This document shows positions 52,070 through 60,441 of a stretch of DNA of 64,000 nucleotides, piece after piece. How positions within the stretch are numbered: the stretch's first letter is position 1; each line of letters starts with the position of its first letter. The notes beneath the pieces are model-generated. The model searched no databases and was not told where the DNA came from. It worked only from the letters and a program-made list of their open reading frames with translations. Where the stretch lies: contig NZ_JAFMSU010000001.1 in NCBI RefSeq assembly GCF_017916365.1, positions 930,001-994,000 of the forward strand, read 5' to 3'. The position numbers were made by a program, and so were the translations under genes. This stretch comes from Rufibacter roseolus. Its GTDB lineage: Bacteria > Bacteroidota > Bacteroidia > Cytophagales > Hymenobacteraceae.

Positions 52070-52504
52070 TTAATATAAGTAAACCTCTTTCCCATTTCCT
52101 TCATTTATCAATTGCTTATAAATATCAGAAGGCAAAACTCTTGGCCGAATTTCTTTTGAGCCTTTTTGATTGTAAAAATAATGACTGACTGTGTTTACAA
52201 TAATTGTCCCCTTTTCGCAAGTTGTCCAAGCGTCAAAAGAAGCATCAAATCCGCTTAGGTCATTAAATATCAAAAAATTATCTTTTGGCATTTCTGATCT
52301 TTTTCCTTTTACCAGAACTACGCCACGTTCACCAAGCTTCCAATAGATAATCGCTGTTAAATAGCTGTCATCACATTCATTAAGCTTATAGTAATGGAAT
52401 TCTTCTTCAGGTTTTAAGAAAAGCCAAGCTACTAGTCCAAAACCAATCATTATCAGAAAAAAGGATGCCAGTCTTTTCTTTTTGGAATCTTGTTTCTGCG
52501 CCAT
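52070..52504 (-). CDS. Hypothetical membrane-anchored cassette protein 2
   Basis: A 144-residue protein with a single N-terminal membrane segment (residues 12-30, LASFFLIMIGFGLVAWLFL) behind a Lys-rich start. The outer domain contains AIIYWKLGERGVVLVKGKRS and ends KEVYLY. No family is recognised. Bounded by GTTACCAG and CTGGTAAC as exact inverted repeats. AT content is far above that of the flanking genes. Confidence 0.73.
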   Translation of the reverse strand: MAQKQDSKKKRLASFFLIMIGFGLVAWLFLKPEEEFHYYKLNECDDSYLTAIIYWKLGERGVVLVKGKRSEMPKDNFLIFNDLSGFDASFDAWTTCEKGTIIVNTVSHYFYNQKGSKEIRPRVLPSDIYKQLINEGNGKEVYLY

Positions 52505-52527
52505 TCAGGATTTTTTAATTCAAATTA

Positions 52528-52595
52528 CTGGTAACGGCTAGTATAAACGAAGGCGAGGCCGTCGGCCGATGCTGGCGTTTATACAGTGTTAGCCA
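52528..52595 (-). repeat. attC-like recombination site A
   Basis: Minus strand: TGGCTAAC, ACTGTATAAACG, CATCGGCCGACGGCC, CGTTTATACTAGCC, GTTACCA. GTATAAACG pairs with CGTTTATAC and GGCTA with TAGCC, leaving 5 unpaired bases on one side, as in folded attC sites. The stop codon of the gene at 52589 lies inside GGCTAAC. Confidence 0.78.
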
Positions 52596-53176
52596 TTGTT
52601 ATTTTTTTGCAATGTTTGTAGCTCCCAGGTTTCCCCTTGCTCACTTATGTATTTAACCAAACCCAAGCTTTCACTCCAATAGAATTTTGTGATACCTATC
52701 CGCGAATCCAAAACGTATGCTCTATCCTTTGTAAAAACATAGCTGTCTGAAACTTGCTTGTTAATGCTGCTTAGATAGGTTTCTTCTTTTATGGTTTTTT
52801 TGTTAAAATATTCGAGTTGGAATACCCTCAGGATAAGTTCATTAGTTTCCCCTTTAGGTCTCTTTTCTAAGTTTAAAAGATTCATGGTATTACTCCATTT
52901 GCCGTCATGGTAAACCTGATAGTCGATTCTAACAGATTCAGATAAGTAATAGCTGACGAACCAGTTGCATTCTCTACTATCCTTGGGTTTTGTGCAATCT
53001 TTTCTGACAATTCTAAGGCTGTCGATGTTATTCTTATCTGATTTGAATACAAAAATGTCGTCTACGTCGTAAGGCTTAACCCAGCTCAGTTCATCCTTTT
53101 TAAAATAAAGTTTCTGGCAGCACGATTGAACCGCAATGGTGATTAACAAGAAGCCAAATAGTTTGAGTTGGTTCAT
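52589..53176 (-). CDS. Hypothetical lipoprotein, cassette gene 1
   Basis: A 195-residue protein with a lipoprotein signal (LFGFLLITIAVQSCC). The mature part is beta-rich, with ECNWFVSYYLSESVRIDYQV and two extra Cys residues near 65-75. No family is recognised. It is the promoter-proximal gene of the five-gene array. GTTAGCCAT lies just upstream, and the TAA stop is inside its complement. Strongly AT-rich. Confidence 0.75.
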   Translation of the reverse strand: MNQLKLFGFLLITIAVQSCCQKLYFKKDELSWVKPYDVDDIFVFKSDKNNIDSLRIVRKDCTKPKDSRECNWFVSYYLSESVRIDYQVYHDGKWSNTMNLLNLEKRPKGETNELILRVFQLEYFNKKTIKEETYLSSINKQVSDSYVFTKDRAYVLDSRIGITKFYWSESLGLVKYISEQGETWELQTLQKNNNG

Positions 53177-53195
53177 ATTATTAATTATGGCTAAC

Positions 53196-53490
53196 TACTG
53201 GGTAAAAGGAACTGTTCCGGTTATTGACGCTTTGTTTGTGCGCAAACCTCCGTTTACACGCCCGTCGTTGGTTGGATAATCGGAACTGTCCTAACGAATA
53301 TACTATATAGTATCAATAGTATGTCTGGTATTCAAAGAATGACCTTACTATTTTCACAAAGAGTCAGAGACCTTCATAAACTGTGAATGGTTGTTTCTTG
53401 ATTATCATTAAATTCCCTACCCTTAAACTCTACATAAAAAATATCTACTCACGGTATCCAGTCCTCTAAATACTTACGCCTTTTTTCCAG
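53196..53490. other. Gene-free start of the cassette array
   Basis: About 295 bp before the first cassette gene on the minus strand. It holds an imperfect inverted repeat (GTTCCGGTTAT near 53216 with ATAATCGGAAC near 53275) and a perfect 14-bp palindrome ATACTATATAGTAT at 53300-53313. No integrase gene is present. Confidence 0.5.
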
Positions 53491-54369
53491 ATGTCACAAC
53501 TCATGAAGCCAATGGTCTCGGAATCTCTACCCGCCAAGCCGTTACCGGTCTACCGTGACAAATGGATTCAGGCAGTGGGTATTCCCTTGATTACGCTTTT
53601 TGTGCAGTACCTCACCTATAACTACATCAGGCTGACCTGGATGCTGGTCTATGAACTGGTGAGCGATGCAGCCAAGATTTGGGTGGTGTGGCAGGTGTTC
53701 AAGGTGCTGCTGCGGAGGCTGGACCAGAAACTGCCCTGGAGCCGCGGGTTCCTGCCGAGGCTGCTGGTGCAGGTGGGAATCTCCTGCGTGGTGTGTTTGG
53801 CGGTGCTCACGGGGCTGGTGTGGCTGGACTACGCGCTGGTGCGGCCGTACCCACTGGAGCACTTCTTCAGCCTGGACCTGGTCCTGGCGCTCATCTTCAT
53901 TCTGTTCATCAACGCCATTTACATCGGGCTCTATTACTATGACGCCCTGCAAGCCAAACCGCTACTCGCCCCAACGCCCGCGCCAGACATGCCATCGGGC
54001 CCGGCTGCCCCGGAAGTGTTCCTGGTGAAGTTGGGCAAGCGCGAGGTGCTGCTGCCGTACCAGGAAATTCTCTGCGTGTATTCAGAAGACAAGGAAACGT
54101 TTCTGCTCACCACGGCGGGCAAGCTGTACCCGCTGGACAGCTCCCTGGAGAAGGTAATGACCCAGCTCACGGCTCCGCTCTTTTTCAGGGTGAACCGCAA
54201 GTACATTCTTTCCTTGCAGGCCGTGGCCATGGTGCAGCCCGAGGACAACGGCAAGCTGGCTGTCTCCCTGAAGCCGTTCCCTCGCCTGCCTGAGCAGCTC
54301 ACCATCAGCCGAGACCGGGCTCCCGCCTTCCGGCAATGGCTCAAAGCCCACCATTCGTCGCTGAAATAG
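53491..54369 (+). CDS. Membrane-bound LytTR-family regulator
   Basis: A 292-residue protein. The N-terminal 155 residues hold about four membrane segments (around 28-46, 50-70, 92-112 and 128-150). The C-terminal LytTR DNA-binding domain covers about 180-288 (VFLVKLGKREVLLPYQEILC and FFRVNRKYILSLQAV). There is no receiver domain, so the membrane part probably senses the signal itself. The gene stands alone, pointing away from the cassette array. Confidence 0.9.
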   Translation: MSQLMKPMVSESLPAKPLPVYRDKWIQAVGIPLITLFVQYLTYNYIRLTWMLVYELVSDAAKIWVVWQVFKVLLRRLDQKLPWSRGFLPRLLVQVGISCVVCLAVLTGLVWLDYALVRPYPLEHFFSLDLVLALIFILFINAIYIGLYYYDALQAKPLLAPTPAPDMPSGPAAPEVFLVKLGKREVLLPYQEILCVYSEDKETFLLTTAGKLYPLDSSLEKVMTQLTAPLFFRVNRKYILSLQAVAMVQPEDNGKLAVSLKPFPRLPEQLTISRDRAPAFRQWLKAHHSSLK

Positions 54370-54456
54370 CTACGGTTGGGTAGAATTCTGGCCTGTAAGA
54401 GTGTATTTTGAGGCTGTAGAGGCTTGTTTTGGAGCGCAAACCAAAATTTTTCTGTT

Positions 54457-56142
54457 ATGCGCTTCTCTCTTCTTTTCGCCGTGTTTTTTGTTTCCTGCTC
54501 CCTGAGTTGGGGACAGACCCAGACGCTTTCCCCTCAGGTAAGCCGCAAGATAGACTCGGTCTTTGCCGCCTGGAACAAGGGCAACTCGCCGGGAGCCGTG
54601 GTGGGCGTGGTGCACAAAGGCCAACTGGTCTACCAAAAGGCCTTCGGCTACGCCGATGTACAGAAACGACATCCCCTCACCGTGCAGCACCAGTTCTGGG
54701 TAGCCAGCGTGGCCAAACAGTTCACCGCCGCCTGCGTGGCCCTGCTGGCCGAAGAAGGCAAACTCCACCTGCAGGATGACGTCCGGAAATATCTGCCTGA
54801 GCTGCCCGCGTTCAAAGACACCGTGCGCATAGAGCACCTGCTGTACCACACCAGCGGCTTGCGCGATGGCTTCACCCTCATTGGTCTCACCCTCAAAGGC
54901 GAAAAGCACTACACCAATGCCCGGGTGTTGGAGATGCTGTACCGCCAGCAGGAACTCAATTTTTCCCCGGGCACCCGGCATGAATACAACAACGGCGGCT
55001 ACGTGCTGCTGGCGCAACTGGTGGAACGCGTCTCGGGCCAGTCTTTCGCTGCGTTTGCGCAAGAGCGCATTTTTAAGCCGCTGGGCATGACGCACTCCCA
55101 TTTCTACGGGAAGATTTCAAAGGCCATTCCGCAACTGGCGCAGGGCTACGGCGTCACGTACAAAAACAACCAGACCCGCTACAAGCCCGTGCACTTCAAA
55201 GCTAACACGGTGGGCTCCTCGGGGTTGGTGACTACGCTGGAAGACCTGGTGAAATGGGACCAGAACTTCTACCGGAACCAAATGGGCCAGAAAAACCAGG
55301 CATTGGTGCAGCTCCTGACCACGTCAGGCCGCCTGCGCAACGGCGAACCCATTCCGTATGCACTGGGATTGGAGGTAGACATCTACAAAGGCGTGCCCAC
55401 CATCACCCACACCGGCAGTGATCCAGGCTATATGGCCGAGCTGGTCCGTTTTCCCGAGCATGAACTGAGCATCATCTGCCTCGCCAACACAAATGACCTG
55501 TATAGCCTCACGCAGCGACTCCAGCAGATAGGAGAGTGGTTTTTGCCTCCCACGGGGGCTGCTGCCTCCATCGGGCAGTTGCCGCAGGCGCCTTCGCCCG
55601 CCCCTCTGGAAAGCCTGCCCGGTATTTACCTGAACCTGGAGAACCTCTCAGATGCCCGCTACGTGACCCTCCAGGGAGAGAAACTGCAGGCGGCCACCTC
55701 GCCCAAGGGCTTCCAGGAAACCCTGAAACCCAATAGCCCGGGTGTGTTCTCCAACGAGTGGCTGCCCAGCCGTTTCTATGCCTTCAGCGGTTTGCCGGAA
55801 ACCTCCATGATCTCGCTGGAATACAGAAGCTGGGCTACCCGCCAGAGCTTAGAGAAAGTAGACTCGGCGCAATACACTCCGCAGGAGCTACAGCAGTTCA
55901 CGGGCACCTATTACTCACCGGAGTTGAAGAAAAACTTCAGGATCACCGCCCGCAAAGGCCAACTGCGGCTCAGTTTGTTCCGCCTGGTGCACCTCCCGTT
56001 TCTGTCGGTTGCGGGCCACCGGTTCCTATTTGACCTGCAGGGAAACAACTGCCTGGAGTTCCAGGTAGGGAAAGACGGCCGGGTGGAAGGGTTTACGTTC
56101 AATAGAGAAGCAGTGACCCGGTTGCGGTTTGTGAAGAAGTAA
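54457..56142 (+). CDS. Secreted serine hydrolase (beta-lactamase class C fold)
   Basis: A 561-residue protein with a signal peptide (MRFSLLFAVFFVSCSLSWGQ). The catalytic motifs are complete: Ser84-Val-Ala-Lys87 (VASVAKQF), Tyr177-Asn-Asn179 (EYNNGGY) and ITHTGSDPG near 317. A beta-rich domain of about 200 residues follows the enzyme domain (DUF3471-like position). It likely acts as a D-aminopeptidase, esterase or amidase in the envelope. The best preserved of the three intact paralogs. Confidence 0.92.
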   Translation: MRFSLLFAVFFVSCSLSWGQTQTLSPQVSRKIDSVFAAWNKGNSPGAVVGVVHKGQLVYQKAFGYADVQKRHPLTVQHQFWVASVAKQFTAACVALLAEEGKLHLQDDVRKYLPELPAFKDTVRIEHLLYHTSGLRDGFTLIGLTLKGEKHYTNARVLEMLYRQQELNFSPGTRHEYNNGGYVLLAQLVERVSGQSFAAFAQERIFKPLGMTHSHFYGKISKAIPQLAQGYGVTYKNNQTRYKPVHFKANTVGSSGLVTTLEDLVKWDQNFYRNQMGQKNQALVQLLTTSGRLRNGEPIPYALGLEVDIYKGVPTITHTGSDPGYMAELVRFPEHELSIICLANTNDLYSLTQRLQQIGEWFLPPTGAAASIGQLPQAPSPAPLESLPGIYLNLENLSDARYVTLQGEKLQAATSPKGFQETLKPNSPGVFSNEWLPSRFYAFSGLPETSMISLEYRSWATRQSLEKVDSAQYTPQELQQFTGTYYSPELKKNFRITARKGQLRLSLFRLVHLPFLSVAGHRFLFDLQGNNCLEFQVGKDGRVEGFTFNREAVTRLRFVKK

Positions 56143-56152
56143 ATGGAAGGAC

Positions 56153-56194
56153 TCAGTTTTGGTGCTGAATTTCAGAAAACAGGCTAAAAAAGGG
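56153..56194 (+). repeat. GTTTT-type intergenic palindrome, diverged
   Basis: GTTTTGGTGCTGAATTTCAG followed by AAAACAGGCTAAAAAAGGG. It starts 10 bp after the serine hydrolase stop. Confidence 0.45.
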
Positions 56195-56201
56195 AAAATG
56201 A

Positions 56202-56286
56202 AAGAGCCCGGCTCCAACTTCCATCAACAGGATCTTTCCCTGACCAAGTGGGAAAGCCTGCCAATGGAGAATGAAGCCGGGCTCAT
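56202..56286. terminator. Probable bidirectional terminator with a long loop
   Basis: GAGCCCGGCT at 56204-56213 pairs with AGCCGGGCTC at 56275-56284. The inner 60 bases contain a second possible stem (CTTTCCC with GGGAAAG). It lies between convergent genes. Confidence 0.55.
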
Positions 56287-56309
56287 CTAAAAGTAATAAC
56301 CTACCTACT

Positions 56310-58358
56310 CTATTTCTCTGCGGTGCTGGGCGAAGAAAGCGCTACAGTTTTCACGTCAACGGTGATCTCTTTCAAGCGCGTGGCTACCGCCGGAGACATG
56401 GATTCCTGGTAGCGGCCACCCAGGTGCTTGGCCAGGAACTTCTCGGCGGCGGCCAGCATTGCCATGTTGTTCACCGGCCGGGCAAAGCCGTGGCCTTCAT
56501 CTGGGGCCACCAGGTACTCTACCGGGAAGCCGCGTGTGCGGAGGGCCACCACAATCTGGTCAGACTCGGCTTTGTTCACCCGCGGGTCATTGGCGCCCTG
56601 CACTACCAGCAACGGAGCCTTGATTTTATCCGCGGAGTTCAGCGGCGATTGCCGCATGAGCTGTTCTTTTCCCTGGGGAGTGCTGGCATCGCCCATGCGG
56701 TGCGCGAACATCTTTCTTATAGATTCCCAGTAGGGCGGAATGGTGTTGAGGAGGGTGATCAGGTTGGAGGGGCCTACAATGGAGACCCCGGCGGCGTACA
56801 GATCCGGGGTAAAGGCCAGCCCGGCCAGGGTTGCGTAGCCACCGTATGATACGCCCATGATGCCCACCCGTTTGGGGTCAACAACGCCCTGCGCAATGAG
56901 GTGTTTCACGCCCCAGGTGATATCATCCTGCATTTTCTGGCCCCACTGGTTGTTGCCCTCGTTCAGGAATTTCTTTCCGAAACCGGTAGAGCCCCGGAAG
57001 TTGGGCGACAAAACCGCGTAGCCCCGGTTGGCCAGGAACTGGTGGTAGCTGTTGTAGCCCCACATATCACGCGCCCAGGGGCCGCCGTGCGGCACTACTA
57101 TTAGGGGCAGGTTTTTCCCGGTAGAATTTTTAGGCAGGGTGAGGTACGCGGGAATCTCCAAACCGTCAGATGATTTGTACCGGATGGCCTGCATGGGCGC
57201 CAGATCTTTGACCGGCAACTTGGGCCGAGGCCGGTACTGGAAGGTCAGTTGCTGGGTTTTGCGGTCCAGCAGGTACACTTCCTCGGGGTTCACATCGCTG
57301 ACGATATGCACCATCCAGTACTGCTCATCCAGGGTAGCCGAGCCGGGGAAAACCATTCTATCGGCGTACTTTTTTTCTATCGGGCTGAAGTTCTTTTCAT
57401 AGGATTGGTCTTTCCAGTAGCGGCGCATCTTGTCATCCTGGTAACTGATGAAGATGGGCTCGTGGGTGACCTCGGAAATACGCACCTGGCCTACATCTAC
57501 CTGGTTTTTGGGGTCGGTTTCCACCAGTTCCTCTTTCATGGTCATGGGGTCAAACAACACCAGTTGCTGCAGGTTGCGGTTGCCGGCATCGGTTCTGAGG
57601 TAGAAGCGCTTATTGTCTTTGTGGAACCCTATGGGAAAACTGGTCTCAAAGACGGTGGCGCTGTAAATGGACTTCATGCTCTGGTCATCCACGCGCAGGA
57701 TCTCGGTGGAGCCGTCTGGCGCCGAGCGGGTAGCCAGCCGCAGCTTGTCGTTCCAATCAAAGGTCCAGCCGGTGATGCGGTCGGGGTTCTGCCGCACCAG
57801 GGTCTTCTCGCCGGTGGTAATATCCAGGCGGTACAGGTCATGCCAGGCTTTGTCGCGGTCGTTCAGGCCAATGTACACAATGTTAGGCTCTGAGCGCGAC
57901 ATGTGGTGGATCATCACGCGAGCGTTGGGCACATTGGTGAGGGCGCGGGTGGGGGGCAGCGCCTGTCCGGCAGCCGGGGCCTGACTGGGTTGCACCGCAT
58001 ACAGCTGGAAGTTCTCATTGCCGCCTTTGTCCTGGATATAGAGCAGGTTTTTACCGTCTCTGGACCAGGCATAGGCATTGATGGGGCGGGTAGTGTCGGC
58101 GGTCATGGGTTTACCGGCCGTGAAAGGCTCTTCGCGCTTCTTCACCCAGATGTTGCGGGTGCCTTTGTAGGGTTTGATGAAGGCGATGTAGGAGCCGTCT
58201 GGGGAGAGTTGGGCGTTGATGATCTCAGGGTCCCCGAAGAAGAGTTCCCGGTCAATGAGCGCGGGCAACTGGCTCTTCTGTTGGGTCTTCTGCGCGGCCA
58301 GTTCAAGGTAGAACAGCAACGGAATCAAGGCCAGAAACAAGCGGATACGTTTTTGCAT
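56310..58358 (-). CDS. S9-family (acylaminoacyl/prolyl oligopeptidase type) peptidase
   Basis: A 682-residue secreted peptidase (signal MQKRIRLFLALIPLLFYLEL). Residues 40-400 form the beta-propeller gate (ISEVTHEPIFISYQDD and others). The alpha/beta hydrolase domain has Ser504 (GVSYGGYA), Asp591 (GANDPRVN) and His623 (DEGHGFARP). It cleaves short peptides, probably in the periplasm. Another member of the peptidase set (M1, M16) in this window. Confidence 0.93.
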   Translation of the reverse strand: MQKRIRLFLALIPLLFYLELAAQKTQQKSQLPALIDRELFFGDPEIINAQLSPDGSYIAFIKPYKGTRNIWVKKREEPFTAGKPMTADTTRPINAYAWSRDGKNLLYIQDKGGNENFQLYAVQPSQAPAAGQALPPTRALTNVPNARVMIHHMSRSEPNIVYIGLNDRDKAWHDLYRLDITTGEKTLVRQNPDRITGWTFDWNDKLRLATRSAPDGSTEILRVDDQSMKSIYSATVFETSFPIGFHKDNKRFYLRTDAGNRNLQQLVLFDPMTMKEELVETDPKNQVDVGQVRISEVTHEPIFISYQDDKMRRYWKDQSYEKNFSPIEKKYADRMVFPGSATLDEQYWMVHIVSDVNPEEVYLLDRKTQQLTFQYRPRPKLPVKDLAPMQAIRYKSSDGLEIPAYLTLPKNSTGKNLPLIVVPHGGPWARDMWGYNSYHQFLANRGYAVLSPNFRGSTGFGKKFLNEGNNQWGQKMQDDITWGVKHLIAQGVVDPKRVGIMGVSYGGYATLAGLAFTPDLYAAGVSIVGPSNLITLLNTIPPYWESIRKMFAHRMGDASTPQGKEQLMRQSPLNSADKIKAPLLVVQGANDPRVNKAESDQIVVALRTRGFPVEYLVAPDEGHGFARPVNNMAMLAAAEKFLAKHLGGRYQESMSPAVATRLKEITVDVKTVALSSPSTAEK

Positions 58359-58444
58359 GATTTTTCTGATTTGAGGAGAAAAACACGTTTCAAGCAGCAA
58401 TACCTTTCATAAAGGAACCGAAGAGCTGAAAAGGGCAGGTGGCG

Positions 58445-58628
58445 CACAGATTAGTCTACCGCCAGCGCGGGACCTGCAATCTCCATCTTATGCTGGAGAA
58501 AAATTTGGGCAATCTGTTCCGGGATAGGCCCTGCCTTCGGCTAAATCAGGAGCAGGTTGTCCTAGGGAGGTGAGGGAGAACAGCGGAGTGGCGGCCAGGA
58601 GGGTGCGTAAAAACCTGCTTCTTTTCAT
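58445..58628 (-). pseudogene. Frameshifted remnant of an exported protein gene
   Basis: From ATG at 58626-58628 the frame reads MKRSRFLRTLLAATPLFSL, an export-type leader, and stops after 46 codons. A second frame then continues with PIPEQIAQIFLQHK and EIAGPALAV before stopping. The latter resembles the opening of class-C beta-lactamase-like hydrolases (compare IPGLALAV). A frameshift plus truncation of such a gene is my reading; the match is short. Confidence 0.35.
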
Positions 58629-58793
58629 GGCTGATCAAGGGAAAAAGCGGTAGGTCCTCAGTACGCGGGGTAGGAGGCGTTTGGGCTATCTGGCAAAATG
58701 AAAAGATAGCGGCGAGTGGCTACCTAAGTTAACAATTGTTTATCCTAAATGAAATTTCCGGCGGCCTAATCTAAGGCGATTGCGCACTGGTTT

Positions 58794-58834
58794 AACGTTT
58801 TTAGGCCGATTTCCTGGAATCAGGCCTAAAACAG
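58794..58834 (+). repeat. GTTTT-type intergenic palindrome
   Basis: GTTTTTAGGCCGATTTCC followed by TGGAATCAGGCCTAAAACAG. TTTTAGGCC pairs perfectly with GGCCTAAAA; best outer arms of the family. Confidence 0.7.
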
Positions 58835-58924
58835 AAGAGATAGTTGAGAATCTCTCCCGGGATTGGCTGCTTTCTCTTTCACTAGTTTACCCGGTCATCT
58901 GGCGCGGAGAAGTCCTCCACGGTT

Positions 58925-60037
58925 CTACTCCCCAAACCTAACCGCCAGCGAACCCGCTACAAACACGTTCTCATCCGTCAAACCATCGTTCTGCCGGAAG
59001 AGCGGATCCCGGCTGTGGAACCATCGGCCTTCCAGCCGGGCGGCAAGGTGGGGAATGGGCGTGTAGTCTAAGTTCAGGGAGAAACCACTGGTTCTGAAAC
59101 CGCCCGGCGTTTGGGTGGGAATGATGATGCCGGTTTTGTCCTGGTAGTACTCGGCCCGGAGCGCGGTAGCCCATTTCTGGGTGAAAGCATAATGGCCAAT
59201 CAGTACCGGACCGAGCCACACGTCATAGCGGGAGCTGTTTTTGGCTTGTTGTTGCCAACCCAGGTCAAAACCAGCCAGCAATCCAAACTTTGGGGTCAGT
59301 TGGAACTTGCCGTAAAGGTTGTGGAAGTAGCGCATGCGTCGGGTAGAGTCGGGTGTATCTGTGCCCAGGAAAGTACTCCAGTTGAGGGTGGTGTTCTCAT
59401 TGGGCCGGTACGTGACCTGCGTTCCCCAAGAGAGAAGCGAATTGCCTTCAACGCGTTCTATCCGCTGCCAGCCGTTACATACCAGCGCCACCAGGTCCAG
59501 TTTGGCGTGTGGGCTGTAGGTGAGTTTGGCGCCGGCCAAATAGTACGGTGAGTTCTCGGCTACCAGCGAGCGGGTGAGCGTCCAGTTATCCAGGGAAATG
59601 GCGCTTTCAAAGCCCAGGTGCGAGGAGAAAATACCGGCATCCAGCCAAAGCGTGTTTTTGGGGTTCAGGGAGAGGCTGGCATTGGCTTCAAAGATGTTCT
59701 TTAAAACGCCCGGTTCTGCGGCGTAATTGTCATTGGCGTAGGTTCCCGTATGCAGCGCCAGGTTGGCCCGGTACTTCGCGTGCGTTACTGCCACCTTCAC
59801 CAGCCCCAGGTTCAGGTTCACCTCGTGGTGCCGGTTGTGGTTGTAGAGAAAGGGCTGCCTGAAGTTCTCCCGGGGCTTGTTGAAATCATAGGCATAGAAG
59901 ACATCCACGAATCCGGAGAATGAAACCTCGGGCGGTGTAAGCCAGGTGCTGTCTGTCTGCGCAAATGCCGGCTGCCCCAGCAGGAGACTGAGCCCTAATG
60001 CAAGCCATTGGAATACCAGCAAGGGTTTTGTCTTCAT
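58925..60037 (-). CDS. Outer-membrane porin-like barrel protein
   Basis: A 370-residue protein with a signal peptide (LLVFQWLALGLSLLLGQPAFAQ). The mature part starts VSFSGFVDVFYAYDFNKP and is made of alternating amphipathic strands, ending FVAGSLAVRFGE. This matches the Bacteroidota porin group annotated as outer-membrane beta-barrel protein. It lies upstream of, and on the opposite strand to, the SulP operon; a role in anion passage would be consistent but is not shown. Confidence 0.85.
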   Translation of the reverse strand: MKTKPLLVFQWLALGLSLLLGQPAFAQTDSTWLTPPEVSFSGFVDVFYAYDFNKPRENFRQPFLYNHNRHHEVNLNLGLVKVAVTHAKYRANLALHTGTYANDNYAAEPGVLKNIFEANASLSLNPKNTLWLDAGIFSSHLGFESAISLDNWTLTRSLVAENSPYYLAGAKLTYSPHAKLDLVALVCNGWQRIERVEGNSLLSWGTQVTYRPNENTTLNWSTFLGTDTPDSTRRMRYFHNLYGKFQLTPKFGLLAGFDLGWQQQAKNSSRYDVWLGPVLIGHYAFTQKWATALRAEYYQDKTGIIIPTQTPGGFRTSGFSLNLDYTPIPHLAARLEGRWFHSRDPLFRQNDGLTDENVFVAGSLAVRFGE

Positions 60038-60441
60038 GTTTTTGGGGAGGGAAAGGGTTGGGTACGGTTGGGTCAAAGTGGAGGGCCTAAAACTAATGCT
60101 ACGGGAACAGCAGCAAGATGATGTGTGACTTTGCAGAAGGTTTGAATCATGGCCGTTTTTCGGGAAATAGCCTTAAAATGTATCTCTGGTTTTTAACCCG
60201 AGTTCAGTCGTTTTATGCTGAACCACAAGAAGATTTTAATGGCTCGCCTCTGCTCCGGTAGCAATTAGTGATTCTGCTTTGGCCATGATGTTCGTTTTGG
60301 TGGCCAGGGGGCATTCCACTTCACCAAAGGCTGAACTTTCCTTGGAAATCTGAGGTATATAGTTTTACTTTGATAAGCTATAGTAATACTTTTAATATAC
60401 ATTAAAGTACTTTTAATAAACATTAAAACGTTATTAAAGAC
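60038..60441. other. Divergent control region of the porin and SulP genes
   Basis: No gene is supported. The last 60 bp are very AT-rich and carry two tandem inverted repeats (60391-60427). A weak GTTTT-type palindrome lies at 60149-60180. Confidence 0.6.
60391..60427. promoter_or_regulatory. Two tandem TTTAAT-n4-ATTAAA inverted repeats, candidate TetR operators
   Basis: TTTAATATACATTAAA at 60391-60406 and TTTAATAAACATTAAA at 60412-60427 are set 21 bp apart, two helical turns, and end 14 bp before the SulP start codon. The operon's third gene encodes a TetR regulator, the likely ligand. Confidence 0.6.

Larger units (their letters stand above)
58359..58924. other. Region with a gene remnant and a palindrome
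   Basis: No intact gene. It holds a decayed reading frame at 58445-58628 and a GTTTT-type palindrome at 58794-58834; AACAATTGTT at 58731-58740 is a 10-bp palindrome of unknown meaning. Confidence 0.5.

Noticed and set aside
50396..53195. Toxin-antitoxin or immunity island
   Set aside because: Genes show no toxin, antitoxin or immunity motif that I can name; only the cassette architecture is supported.
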